Source of the DNA: a virus | IMG/VR virus record: IMGVR_UViG_3300033142_000306 | Span: 1-41,048 of that record | Strand: one strand, 5' to 3' | DNA: 41,048 bases | Shown here: in pieces, positions 1 to 9,234 of the stretch | Layout: each line of letters opens with the position of its first letter | Position numbering within the stretch: position 1 is the first letter of the stretch | Translations under genes and position numbers: made by a program | Notes under the pieces: model-generated | The model's input: the letters and a program-made list of their open reading frames with translations, nothing else | Told to the model about the DNA's origin: nothing | The model's database searches: none

Positions 1-3000
1 CTGAGACTTAACATTCTTTATACCTTGTTCTACTTGTATAGCTTTAGCTTCTTTAGAAGTATACTTCTTTCCAGGGGGTGCATACATTATATCCCAGTTC
101 ATTCTTCTAAATATACTAGGATCTCCACCTTCTTTTATAGGTTTATTTCTTTTTACTACCTCAGGATATAACTTTTCTTTAAGCCATTTTTCATAATCAG
201 CTTTAGCTTTATCATTGATCTCTTTTATTTCCTTTGGAGTCTTTCCTTTTTTAGATTCTTTAACAGACTGTTGACTAGGATGAGGTATTTTTTCTAAGAA
301 TTCTTTACCAAAGTTTTTAATAACTTCTTTTCTAAATTTAGGTTTTTCAAAGAAAGTAAAATCTTCTTTAGCTAAGTTATCAATTTCTTTTTGTATTACT
401 TCTTCTGCAAATTCTTTTACTTTAGTCTGTTCTGGTTTAGAAAGATCTATACTAGTTTTCATAGTAGATCTACCACCTGCTTCTTCTATAGCTTTAGCTG
501 ATGCTCCTTTATCTTTAAGTTGTTGTTCTTTTTTTGCTTGAGCTTTCTCTGCAGCTTCAGCAGCTAATGCTCTATCGGCCGCTTCTTCTGGCGATAAGTC
601 TTTAGATTCTGCTTCCATGACATTTTTTCCACCATCATAAGTTTCATCTAAAGATTTTGATTTAGGTTTTTTACCTATCTTATCTAAAGTAGACTTATAA
701 GCATTATGAATAATACTATTCATGTAACCAGAAAAACTTTTGTTAACAGCTGGATCAAAATTAATTATTTTATCCCATTGGAATTTTCTAGATGTTAATT
801 CATCTCTAAGTATCTCCATTGCTTCAGCTCTTGATACAGTGTTTTTATTTTCACCTGTACCACCAGTAACTGATTTACCTTTTATCTTGCCTTCAATAGC
901 ACCTTCAAACATATCAACAACTTTATCTAATATAAGACCTTTACCACCATGATCCTTGAGATCAGTGTATAAAAACTCTTGCCATTCAGAATTTGTTAAA
1001 CGTTTACCATCTTTTTCTACTAACTCGTTAATAGTTTTTTCTTTTCCTTTGGGACTTAAATCTTTAAACCTATTAGATAAGTTTTTAAAATCAGCAACTC
1101 TCTTATTATTAGCTTGTTCTAAAGATTTCTTCTCTGCAGTAAGCTCTTTCATTTGCTCTTGCAGTTTTACTTTCTCAAGTCCTTCAGCTTTCTTCCATTC
1201 AGGTACTAAATTTTTTAATTCAGTAGCTATTTCTTTTGTTCTTGAAGCAGCCATCTTACCTGTTTCAGGTTGAGATTTAATTTCTTTTACTTTAGCAACT
1301 TCTTTTCCACTCGCATAATCTGCTATAAAATTATAAACATCTTTACCGGTTTTAAACTCTGCATTTCTAGCACCACCACGTTTTAGTACATTTAAAATAG
1401 GGTTACCAATTTTCTTCCAAATACCATCTGTTTTAGCTGTTGGTGGAGGAATATCACCATCTCTAATAGCATCGTTGAAAGCATTAAACCATTCTTTACT
1501 TGTTCTATTACCTTCTGCTTGTTTAGCCATCTTGCCTTCTACAGCTTGTAACTGTTCCCAAGATAATTCCTTTTTAAACTCTTCTACTAATCTATCTGTA
1601 ACTTTAGCATCTCTTAATTGAGGTTCCATTAACTGATGTAAAACCTCATGAGTCCCTACTGTTATATTATTTATTTCTCTTGCTCTTTGTAAATCTATAA
1701 ATACTTTACCAGTTCCTTTGTCAATAAAAAAGCCTTCACTTCCTTTTGCATCTACACCTAGCTCTTTTGCTTTTGCTAAGTAATCTTCAGTAGTTTCAAA
1801 AGTTTTGAATTCACTTTCAGGATAATATTTCTTAGCTTGCTCTTCAGCTATTCTAATATCTTCTAATCGAGCGGTTTCTAAATAACCTTGGTTTTCTATT
1901 TCTTTAGCTTCTAAAATTTCACTTAACTCTTTTTGTCTAGCTTTGTTCTTTTTAATAGCATTATCTACCAATACAGGAGGAAGCACGTTACCTTGTCTTT
2001 CTTTTTGTAATTCTTTTGCTTCGTTTTCTAACCTAGTAGATTCTTCAATAATCTCTAATGCTTCTTTATATTGTGTAGTGTTTTTCTTAAAGCCCATACC
2101 ATCCATCTTTTGTTGGTATTGTTGTGCTTTTTGTTTTAAAGCTTTTAACTTAGCAGACATTTCTATGTTTTCAGAACTTCTAACTGGACCACTAAGAGCC
2201 ATGTCTATTAAAGTTTGAGGAGTGTTAGCTAGGTAATCTATATTTTCCGGAGTAAGTGTTATATTCTCTGTACTTAATGATTCACCTTCTTTTAATTGCA
2301 TAGATTGTTCCACTATAGACTCTAATAAATCTCTACCTTGTTTTTGTTTCTGTTGGTATACTCCATTGGGATCTTGAATTTTACCTATCTGCTTCTGGAT
2401 GGTTAATAATTCATTATGAAACATAATACTTTTTAAATCAGTATTTAATTCTTCTAGTTTAGTAGCTAACTCTGTTCCTTCTAGAGCTAATCCATCTTTT
2501 TGTTGATCAGCGTATTTAGGATCATTTAATAATTCTTGTTCTTTAGCTACATGTATATCATTAAGTTCTCCATTAGTTTTTCTAGTACTACGAATACCTA
2601 GTCGTTTAGCTGCTGCATTTGCTTGTGGACTATTTAAAGGATAACCCATGATAGCGTCATTTAACCCGCTACCAAACTTTCTTAATCCAGTAGCGTACTC
2701 GGATCTTGAAGAAAATCCTCCTGTTAACATTATTTGACTCCATAAAATAAATAACTTTTCTGGATCTGTAATATGAGCTAAAGTTTTATCAGGATTATCT
2801 GTATCTATAAAAGTAGCATCAAATAATTCTACAGCAACAGTTGTTGGTAAAGCAGTTGTTGAACTAACAGTTCCATCTACAATAGCTTTAAAACCTTCAT
2901 TGTTTCTATAAGCATTTTTCCAATTCAATAAACCTTTAGTTTCTCCCATCATTACCGGAGTAAGTATTTTATTTATCAATCTTTTAGATATAGGATTTGC

Positions 3001-5325
3001 TGCTCCAAAACCTGCCCATATAGACCAACCCATTTCCTCTCCACCTAAAGCGCCTAATGTTTTATCTGCTGCGTAACCAGCTCCTACTTCAACAATACCG
3101 TTAGTTACCATTTCAGCTGTTAAACTTAAAGCAGGTGAAGTTCCAAACGCTGTGCCAGCTCCTTCTACAACTGCAGCTGGAGCTCCTACAGATTCTAATG
3201 CTATTTTCTGAAAGCCTCTACTCGCTGTTCCTAAGGTTTCTCCAACTAGAGTCCTACCAAAAATCTGTTCTCCAAGTGCAGTTATTCTAGTTAACCCGCC
3301 AGCAACTGGAGTTTTAGTAGTAGCCATTATACCCATTAAAAGCATAAACTCTGGTACACCTCCACTTATTAAATCTCTTGTTCTATCCTTTGCTCTTTCT
3401 ACTTCTTCTTCAGTAACACCTTCTTTGCCTCGTAAAAACTCCATTCCTTCTACCCATCGCTTAGCTTCTTTATCTCCTCCCTGTAGAAATGGGCTTGCAT
3501 CTTCAGCTAATATATCTACAGCTCCCATTATAAAATGATCTGCAAAACCTGTTTGTTCTAATGTAGATGGATTGTAATTATATTCTAAAGCTTTACCAAT
3601 GGTTATAAATCTTAATAACTGTTCATTATAAAACTCATTAAACCTTGAGTTATTTTGTAATGGCGTACCAGGATAAGGCATTCTATTACCTGGTACTCCT
3701 TCTTTTTTGTTCAAAAACATTCTCTGAACATCTTCGTTCATTGATAAATTAACTTTATTCCCAGTAATCGGGTCATAAGTTAAACCTCTTCCTTTAGCTT
3801 TTTCTCCTAAATCTCCTTTATCACCAATAGATTCTTGTAACATTAAGTAACCTTCTTGTAAACCATCAAAGCTAGCAGCAATTCTCTCAGTGACTCCCAT
3901 TTCGCTTCTATCCTTATCTCCCCACACTCGTCTATATCCATTACCTTCAGTCATTACATTATTCATCGCTACTAAACGGTAGTATAAATGCATATGCTCG
4001 TCAGTTAATGTTTGGATGGGAGTTGTTTCAGCGAGTTCTTTAGCTTCAACATTTATTTGTTCTTTTCTTTCAGGTCTATCTTTTAAAAACTCTTCAGTAA
4101 TAGGATTATATAATTGCTCAGCTCCATCGCTATTCATGACTTTTTCCCATTGCGACTCATATTGCTTTTTTAATGCTATAGCTTCTGGAGATCCTGGTCC
4201 TTTTAATGTTGATACACTAACGTATTCTTGCTGTAACTTCTTTAAGTTATTCATGTCGTTACTAGCATACTGAGATGTTACATATTCTCTATCTCCATTA
4301 ATCTTTTCTCTAGCTTCAGCTTCTAACTGTTCTCTAGTAATAGTTTTTAAAGGCGTGGGATAAAAACTTTTTCCATCTGTAATTTTATAACCATCTCTTG
4401 TATATTCTAATGCGAGTGTGTTTGTTAGGTCTTTTACGTCTGTATTATAAATTCTTTCTCCTTCTCTACCTAACCACATGTTCCAATCAGATTCTACTTC
4501 AGCTTGGTTTTTAGGAATATTTTCCATTGGCTGACCACCTCTAAAACCTAACTCAGTATAGTTAGAAGAATTAAAGTACGGATTAGAGACAGTTTCATTT
4601 TCAGGTTGCCATATATCATAGGAATAAGGTGTTTCTTCATCAAACTGTTCTATCTCTGACTTACTCATAAAAACAGGATTAACAAACCCTTTTTCTACTG
4701 CATTAGTATATTCTACTCCATAAGTATCAGAATGTTCTTTTTTAACTTTATCTTTCTTATCTTTTAAGTATTGATCAAGATATATATTCTCCTGTATTTG
4801 TTGATGTTGTACAGGTGTTACTACTTCTAACGAACCTGGTAGCATTGGCGCTTCAAGCTGCCTATAAAGATCATCTTCACTATCTTCGTCATCTTCTGTT
4901 TCCAAATAACCTTTATCTTCTTTCCACTTTATATAATCATCTTCTTGTGCGAAAAGATCAGCATCTCTTTTTTTGTTTTGTTCTAAAACTCTTTCTATGT
5001 TATCAAGATCAAAAGCGTCTGGTCCACTATCTATAATCTCAAAATCATTTCCTATTTGATTTATTTGTCTTTTATCAGGATTTATAGGATCACTCTCATA
5101 TAAGTATGTCTCATCATACTGATATGGTCCGCCATCAGGAATAGACTCAGCATACGGATGATCTTTTAAAAAAAGTTGCTCCGTTTCTTTGGATACCTTG
5201 TATGCTTTGTCTCCATCTTTAAACGTCTTATAATCTCCTTCAACTTCTTCAACTTCTTCAAAGTCATCACCAGGTCCTTCTATAAGCTCGTCAGTTTCTA
5301 TGATTTCGAAATCTTCGTCTTCCAT
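1..5325 (-). CDS. Giant ejection-type internal virion protein, 3' end outside window
   Basis: An open frame of 1775 codons starts at ATG 5325 and continues past base 1, so the C-terminus is missing. The N-terminus is very acidic (MEDEDFEIIETDELIEG). Residues about 640-880 are rich in hydrophobic and Gly/Ala stretches that could cross a membrane. Residues about 1050-1190 look coiled-coil. A zinc-peptidase-type motif HEVLH lies at residues 1226-1230, preceded by a typical lead-in (FFIDKGTGKVFIDL) and followed by a possible third ligand, E1278 in SKEWFNAFNDAI. Residues 1516-1545 (NFDPAVNKSFSGYM, then NSIIHNAYKSTLDK) resemble sigma-factor-like segments seen in large phage polyproteins. It is the last visible gene of an ejection-protein trio, the position of T7 gp16. 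Inference: it is packaged in the head and injected, and may cut peptidoglycan or protein. No DxDGD polymerase motif appears in the visible part. Confidence 0.82.
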   Translation of the reverse strand, partial: MEDEDFEIIETDELIEGPGDDFEEVEEVEGDYKTFKDGDKAYKVSKETEQLFLKDHPYAESIPDGGPYQYDETYLYESDPINPDKRQINQIGNDFEIIDSGPDAFDLDNIERVLEQNKKRDADLFAQEDDYIKWKEDKGYLETEDDEDSEDDLYRQLEAPMLPGSLEVVTPVQHQQIQENIYLDQYLKDKKDKVKKEHSDTYGVEYTNAVEKGFVNPVFMSKSEIEQFDEETPYSYDIWQPENETVSNPYFNSSNYTELGFRGGQPMENIPKNQAEVESDWNMWLGREGERIYNTDVKDLTNTLALEYTRDGYKITDGKSFYPTPLKTITREQLEAEAREKINGDREYVTSQYASNDMNNLKKLQQEYVSVSTLKGPGSPEAIALKKQYESQWEKVMNSDGAEQLYNPITEEFLKDRPERKEQINVEAKELAETTPIQTLTDEHMHLYYRLVAMNNVMTEGNGYRRVWGDKDRSEMGVTERIAASFDGLQEGYLMLQESIGDKGDLGEKAKGRGLTYDPITGNKVNLSMNEDVQRMFLNKKEGVPGNRMPYPGTPLQNNSRFNEFYNEQLLRFITIGKALEYNYNPSTLEQTGFADHFIMGAVDILAEDASPFLQGGDKEAKRWVEGMEFLRGKEGVTEEEVERAKDRTRDLISGGVPEFMLLMGIMATTKTPVAGGLTRITALGEQIFGRTLVGETLGTASRGFQKIALESVGAPAAVVEGAGTAFGTSPALSLTAEMVTNGIVEVGAGYAADKTLGALGGEEMGWSIWAGFGAANPISKRLINKILTPVMMGETKGLLNWKNAYRNNEGFKAIVDGTVSSTTALPTTVAVELFDATFIDTDNPDKTLAHITDPEKLFILWSQIMLTGGFSSRSEYATGLRKFGSGLNDAIMGYPLNSPQANAAAKRLGIRSTRKTNGELNDIHVAKEQELLNDPKYADQQKDGLALEGTELATKLEELNTDLKSIMFHNELLTIQKQIGKIQDPNGVYQQKQKQGRDLLESIVEQSMQLKEGESLSTENITLTPENIDYLANTPQTLIDMALSGPVRSSENIEMSAKLKALKQKAQQYQQKMDGMGFKKNTTQYKEALEIIEESTRLENEAKELQKERQGNVLPPVLVDNAIKKNKARQKELSEILEAKEIENQGYLETARLEDIRIAEEQAKKYYPESEFKTFETTEDYLAKAKELGVDAKGSEGFFIDKGTGKVFIDLQRAREINNITVGTHEVLHQLMEPQLRDAKVTDRLVEEFKKELSWEQLQAVEGKMAKQAEGNRTSKEWFNAFNDAIRDGDIPPPTAKTDGIWKKIGNPILNVLKRGGARNAEFKTGKDVYNFIADYASGKEVAKVKEIKSQPETGKMAASRTKEIATELKNLVPEWKKAEGLEKVKLQEQMKELTAEKKSLEQANNKRVADFKNLSNRFKDLSPKGKEKTINELVEKDGKRLTNSEWQEFLYTDLKDHGGKGLILDKVVDMFEGAIEGKIKGKSVTGGTGENKNTVSRAEAMEILRDELTSRKFQWDKIINFDPAVNKSFSGYMNSIIHNAYKSTLDKIGKKPKSKSLDETYDGGKNVMEAESKDLSPEEAADRALAAEAAEKAQAKKEQQLKDKGASAKAIEEAGGRSTMKTSIDLSKPEQTKVKEFAEEVIQKEIDNLAKEDFTFFEKPKFRKEVIKNFGKEFLEKIPHPSQQSVKESKKGKTPKEIKEINDKAKADYEKWLKEKLYPEVVKRNKPIKEGGDPSIFRRMNWDIMYAPPGKKYTSKEAKAIQVEQGIKNVKSQ
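680..699. repeat. 20-base direct repeat, left copy
   Basis: These 20 bases are identical, in the same orientation, to 40600-40619. In the giant ejection protein they encode part of the peptide YKSTLDK, in the sigma-like segment. The other copy encodes the same peptide near the start of the 368-residue protein. Confidence 0.8.
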
Positions 5326-5331
5326 TATATT

Positions 5332-7173
5332 TTATTTAGTTTTTTGATAAGTTTTTCCTTTATAATATAAAATATCTCCCTTTTTCATTTTCTTTTTCAT
5401 TTCTTCTAACTCAGTATCATTTTTAGGTTGATAACTGTTTCCAGGTTTTATTTTATATCCTCTACCACTATGCCCTTTGGCATATGGATTTTTATCGTCT
5501 TTATCATATTTAAAAGCATACACATCTGAACCATACTGCTTGTCGTAGTAATCCATATCTTCTTGTTTGATACCTCTTACTTTTCCTAATAATTCTTTAA
5601 CATCAGAAAGTAATTGATCTTTAGGAACCTCAAAATCAATAATATCAGTTAACGGTGGTTTAGCTTGACCTGTACTTTGACTTGGAGTATATTTAAATAT
5701 TATATTTCCTTGACTATCTTTAACATACTCCCCTCCAACAGACGGATTATTAGGAGAATTTAAAGCTTTATCTTTTGCAGCTTCATTTAATTGTGACACT
5801 AGTAAATCAACCCCTATATCAGATCTACCTACCATTACATCTATACCATCACCATCTCCATCATCTTTAAACTCGAATCTGTTTACAATTTGACTAGCAG
5901 TCCTAGCAACATTGTTATATCTTTCTATATTTTCTGGTTTCTGAACTCTACCATAAAAATTCTTTTGTGAACTAGTAAGTCCTGAACTTCCTGAATCACC
6001 TGAAGTGTAAGTAATTCCTGTTTGTACTCTATCAGGTTTTACTAAACCATTTTCAGAATCCATTGCCCAGTTTATCATTCCAAACTTAGCAATTGCTTTT
6101 TGTTTATCTGCAATCTCTCCAAAACCTGGTTCACTACCAACCCATGATCCAACACTAAGATTTGCATCTATAGCATGTGCTTTCTCATTAGTTAACATAT
6201 CATAATCAGCATCAGCACCTGTTCCACCTGGTTTCATATCATCTCCATATAACAACCTTTTAGCTTCTTCTGCTTCTGGACCTGTTCCTTCTGCAGCTTT
6301 CTGGACTCTATTAATTAACTGTGGAAACACACTAGTCATGTACTTTTGATTAGACATAGTTTTAGAGAAATCTGATTTAGCTAGATTATCTCTTAATGCA
6401 GCGTTATCGTCAGTATAGTCTTTATAGCTTGTTTGAGTTTTACCTCTTCTGTCTGTTATATTTTTTCCTTTATAATCACCTGGTAACCCTGCTATTTGTT
6501 CTTCCATAAAAGGTTTCATTGTTGCTGAAATATCTCCTGTGGTAGCAAAAAACGAGTTTCCTTCTAAAGAACCTTTAACTAGTTCATGGTTGTTTAATGT
6601 TTGTTCTTCTCCTGTTTCTGGATCAGTCAAAACCCAATACATATTACCATCTATCTCTCTTGGAGTTATATTACCTGCACCATTTAATTGATAATCTTGC
6701 AAGTAATCTATATGACTAGCATCAGAATTATACCAATCCACTCCACCAACACCATCACCCAAATTAGTGGAAGCTTCATATTGTTTACCTATTGCTTGAA
6801 AAGCTCCTTGACCAGAAGACATTTCATCTGGTAATGCTAATAGTTGACCTAATCTAGATAATGAGTATTCATCATTCTTTCCTAATAAATTAAAATATTC
6901 ACTTTGTTTCTCTCTTAAAAATTCATCTTGCGTCTGAGTAAAACCCCCTTTTGGTGTCGCCTGTTTTAAAGCTTTGTTCCATTTAGCCATTCCATTAGCT
7001 CTCGCTAAATCTTGCTTATCTTTAGCTTTTTGATTACGAGCAGCATTTGCAGCATACTCTTTTCTCATTTGTTCGAAATTAGCTTGAAATGCTTTTTGAC
7101 CTTCTGCTACTACTTGATTTATAGTAGCAAAGTTAACATTAGTGTTTAATCCTGGTTGTCTATAAGTTCCCAT
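5332..7173 (-). CDS. Internal virion (ejection) protein, gp15-like position
   Basis: The product has 613 residues and starts 6 bases after the upstream gene ends. The N-terminal 90 residues are helical and rich in Lys, Ala and Gln (KAFQANFEQMRKEYAANAAR). The rest is polar with Gly/Asp-rich loops and no signal peptide or membrane segment. The C-terminus is strongly basic (MKKKMKKGDILYYKGKTYQK). I recognise no enzymatic motif. Its place between a small Ala/Gln-rich protein and a giant protein matches the T7 gp14-gp15-gp16 layout. I therefore infer a middle ejection protein that helps form the DNA-transfer conduit across the periplasm. The ORF is secure; the role rests on position and composition. 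Confidence 0.72.
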   Translation of the reverse strand: MGTYRQPGLNTNVNFATINQVVAEGQKAFQANFEQMRKEYAANAARNQKAKDKQDLARANGMAKWNKALKQATPKGGFTQTQDEFLREKQSEYFNLLGKNDEYSLSRLGQLLALPDEMSSGQGAFQAIGKQYEASTNLGDGVGGVDWYNSDASHIDYLQDYQLNGAGNITPREIDGNMYWVLTDPETGEEQTLNNHELVKGSLEGNSFFATTGDISATMKPFMEEQIAGLPGDYKGKNITDRRGKTQTSYKDYTDDNAALRDNLAKSDFSKTMSNQKYMTSVFPQLINRVQKAAEGTGPEAEEAKRLLYGDDMKPGGTGADADYDMLTNEKAHAIDANLSVGSWVGSEPGFGEIADKQKAIAKFGMINWAMDSENGLVKPDRVQTGITYTSGDSGSSGLTSSQKNFYGRVQKPENIERYNNVARTASQIVNRFEFKDDGDGDGIDVMVGRSDIGVDLLVSQLNEAAKDKALNSPNNPSVGGEYVKDSQGNIIFKYTPSQSTGQAKPPLTDIIDFEVPKDQLLSDVKELLGKVRGIKQEDMDYYDKQYGSDVYAFKYDKDDKNPYAKGHSGRGYKIKPGNSYQPKNDTELEEMKKKMKKGDILYYKGKTYQKTK

Positions 7174-7178
7174 ATTTC

Positions 7179-7937
7179 TTAATAATTATTATCCATCCAA
7201 GTCGCGAATTCCTCATAAGAACCAAATTGTCCTTGCCCTGCAATACTACTAGTTCCTCCTTGAATATCAGCCCATTCAGATCCATATTTTTGTTTTGAAG
7301 TATCTGTATCTCCTAAGGTACCACTTTTAATTCTCGAAACATTCATTCCAGTTTGCATAGCAGCATTACCCATGTTACCTATTGCACCCCACATAGCAGC
7401 TTGTGAAGCATTCATTTGAGTTTCATGTTTGTCTATAAGACCTTGAGCTCTATCTAGCTCTATCATTTCTCTATTCTCTTGAGATTGCCATTTAAATTGT
7501 TCTCCTTGAGCTTTAAGTTTATCAACTTCCATTTGACCTTGAGCTCTTAGTTTTTCGTTTTGTAATTCTTGTTGTTCAAGGTTAGCAGCAACACCTTGTT
7601 TAGATTTTAAAGCAGCCATTGCTAAAGCAGTAGCTCCACCAGCACTAGAACCTGTAGCTCGTAAAGTATCTAAAGTATTTGCCAATGCAACATCAGCTTC
7701 TTCAGCTTGCATTTCTGCTGCTCCAGTAGCTACTCCTAGATTTGCATATTGATTACTCATATTCTCATATGGGTTTATTACTCTTTGTCTATTTGCTTGG
7801 ATGGTTTCTAGGTTACCTTGAGCTATTGCCGCTAACTCTTTAGCGTCGTCTGCCTGTTTCTTTGCGCCAACTGCTGTAGCTACACTAGCACCTATTCCTA
7901 CCGCACCTCCAACAAGTGCTGCTGTTGATTCTGCCAT
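7179..7937 (-). CDS. Internal virion (ejection) protein, gp14/gp7-like
   Basis: The product has 252 residues. The N-terminus has a hydrophobic Gly/Ala stretch (ALVGGAVGIGASVATAVGAK) that could insert in a membrane. A long Gln/Ala-rich helical part follows, with NPYENMSNQYANLGVATGA, then an Ala-rich block (GGATALAMAALKSKQG) and a heptad-like region. Small ejection proteins of podoviruses such as T7 gp14 and P22 gp7 have this composition. It lies directly upstream of the 613-residue and giant proteins, so all three probably leave the virion together with the DNA. I infer a small ejection protein that makes the outer-membrane pore. Family membership is judged by eye. Confidence 0.75.
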   Translation of the reverse strand: MAESTAALVGGAVGIGASVATAVGAKKQADDAKELAAIAQGNLETIQANRQRVINPYENMSNQYANLGVATGAAEMQAEEADVALANTLDTLRATGSSAGGATALAMAALKSKQGVAANLEQQELQNEKLRAQGQMEVDKLKAQGEQFKWQSQENREMIELDRAQGLIDKHETQMNASQAAMWGAIGNMGNAAMQTGMNVSRIKSGTLGDTDTSKQKYGSEWADIQGGTSSIAGQGQFGSYEEFATWMDNNY

Positions 7938-7942
7938 TTTTT

Positions 7943-8353
7943 TTAATTTATTATTTTAACAATTTCGTGAGATGGTTTGTTATCTACATGCCATCCTAAG
8001 CTTTTATGTTTTTCAATTAACTTCTGAGTTCTACCTATTGTGAACATATACTTATAACCCCATTCTTTAACTAGTTTCTCTATAGTGGATATTAAACATG
8101 TTATAGCCATGTCTCTATCATCTTCTCTATAGTCTGGGTCTGATACTATCCATTCCAATAAAACTGCCTTAGAATTTGTTATATAAACAAATCCAGCTAC
8201 TATGGGTTTATTATTTTTTTCAATCATGTACCCACCAGTTCCATTTTCCGGTAAAAATTCTCTTGATGGAGCGCTCCAATTTGGCCACGCTTTCCACCAT
8301 TCACATAAAGTATTATAATCTGATTCTATTAGTTTTCTTATATTTAATTCCAT
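7943..8353 (-). CDS. GNAT-type N-acetyltransferase
   Basis: The product has 136 residues. It opens with the usual GNAT start (IRKLIESDYNTLCEWW). The phage-type motif LPENGTGGYMIE and a central strand pair (IVAGFVYITNSKAVLLEWIV) follow. The C-terminal part, GYKYMFTIGRTQKLIEKHKS and GW, fits the last GNAT helix and strand. Its start codon overlaps the stop of the upstream tail gene in a TAATG junction, so translation is probably coupled. The family transfers acetyl groups from acetyl-CoA to amines; the substrate cannot be read here. Position between tail and ejection genes suggests modification of a virion or host protein late in infection, which is inference. Confidence 0.75.
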   Translation of the reverse strand: MELNIRKLIESDYNTLCEWWKAWPNWSAPSREFLPENGTGGYMIEKNNKPIVAGFVYITNSKAVLLEWIVSDPDYREDDRDMAITCLISTIEKLVKEWGYKYMFTIGRTQKLIEKHKSLGWHVDNKPSHEIVKIIN

Positions 8354-9210
8354 TATGAAGATTTAACATACTTAGTTCCCACTGCATAGAGTTCTTTCAT
8401 TCCTCCTGGGTCTGTTACAGTATCAGTAGATACAACCACCGTTGCATAGAAACCTTTAATACCACTCATTGTCCCTCCACCAAAACCGTCTTCAGATAAT
8501 ATCACCTGTTCTGCTTGAGTATTACTTCCTGAGTTTTTAAGATTAGCTACATATCTGTTTTCTTTTCTGTAAAAACCTGTTCTTTGTATCGATCCATCAA
8601 CAGGATCAATATAAGCTCCTTCTTCATAACTTAATACAGCTGTAGTTCTATCATTAAATGTAGCCCATAAACCAGTTGTTGTTATTGGGTCAGTTGGTGG
8701 ATATATTGGAGCGGGGAATTGATCTAGTTCAGTAGGATCTGATATGAAAGCCTCAACTTGCCAACCATTTGTTCCTTCATACTCTACAGTTTGAAAATTC
8801 TTAACCATTGAAGGTGCGTCATTAAAAATAAATTCAATGCTAGATCCTGTATATTCTCCATAGAAGTTTCCATGGTTGCTTGTTATAGTTCCTTCATAAT
8901 GCTTATATAGTTTCCAATCATCCATGGAGTAGAATGTGCTCTTTAAACTATCACACCAAGTTGGTTTATAACTATAATAACTAACCCAACCATTTATAGA
9001 TTCATCAAAATTCAATGTATCATATACTTCTTCTTGTTCACATCCTTCTACGTAAACTAAAGGCTGCATTGATACAACATAAGATTTAGTATGAATATCA
9101 TAACCTCCTTCAATTTGAGGTTTATTGTATGACGTAAATTTATCTCCGTTAGCGGCTAACTCAGTTGGAGTCACAAATCCAAAATCACTAGGTTGAGCTC
9201 TATTAACCAC
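8353..9210 (-). CDS. Tail nozzle/muzzle-like protein, C-terminal part (GTG start or frameshift product)
   Basis: The product has 285 residues if translation begins at GTG 9210; the frame contains no ATG until about residue 48. It is beta-rich, with aromatic motifs such as GGYDIHTKSYVVSMQ, DESINGWVSYYSYKPTW and SSIEFIFNDAPSMVKNF. These recall large podovirus tail nozzle or muzzle proteins of marine phages. The frame opens just after a stop at 9235-9237 and overlaps the end of the preceding ORF, which lies in a different frame. With its neighbours it probably forms the distal tail. I think it is the continuation of the 314-residue ORF, reached by a +1 shift or separated by a mutation. Confidence 0.7.
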   Translation of the reverse strand: MVNRAQPSDFGFVTPTELAANGDKFTSYNKPQIEGGYDIHTKSYVVSMQPLVYVEGCEQEEVYDTLNFDESINGWVSYYSYKPTWCDSLKSTFYSMDDWKLYKHYEGTITSNHGNFYGEYTGSSIEFIFNDAPSMVKNFQTVEYEGTNGWQVEAFISDPTELDQFPAPIYPPTDPITTTGLWATFNDRTTAVLSYEEGAYIDPVDGSIQRTGFYRKENRYVANLKNSGSNTQAEQVILSEDGFGGGTMSGIKGFYATVVVSTDTVTDPGGMKELYAVGTKYVKSS

Positions 9211-9234
9211 AACATCCGCAATTGTCTTCAGAAC
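9203..9234 (-). other. Overlap with apparent +1 frame switch between two tail ORFs
   Basis: The upstream ORF ends ...SSEDNCGCCG with TAA at 9203-9205. In the next frame the same bases read LKTIADVVVNRAQPSDFGF and stay open. A +1 step anywhere in these 32 bases joins the two. No ATG serves the downstream ORF; only GTG 9210 is available. This is either a programmed frameshift, a mutation or sequencing indel in one ancestral gene, or a GTG-started second gene. Confidence 0.5.

Noticed and set aside
1-5325. Virion RNA polymerase of the N4 or crAss-like type
   Set aside because: No DxDGD or other polymerase catalytic motif occurs in the visible 1775 residues; the missing C-terminus cannot be judged.
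740-5370. Several plus-strand open frames of 60-105 codons under the giant protein gene
   Set aside because: They lie opposite a continuous minus-strand frame, have Ser/Leu/Phe-rich antisense composition and no sensible starts or spacing.
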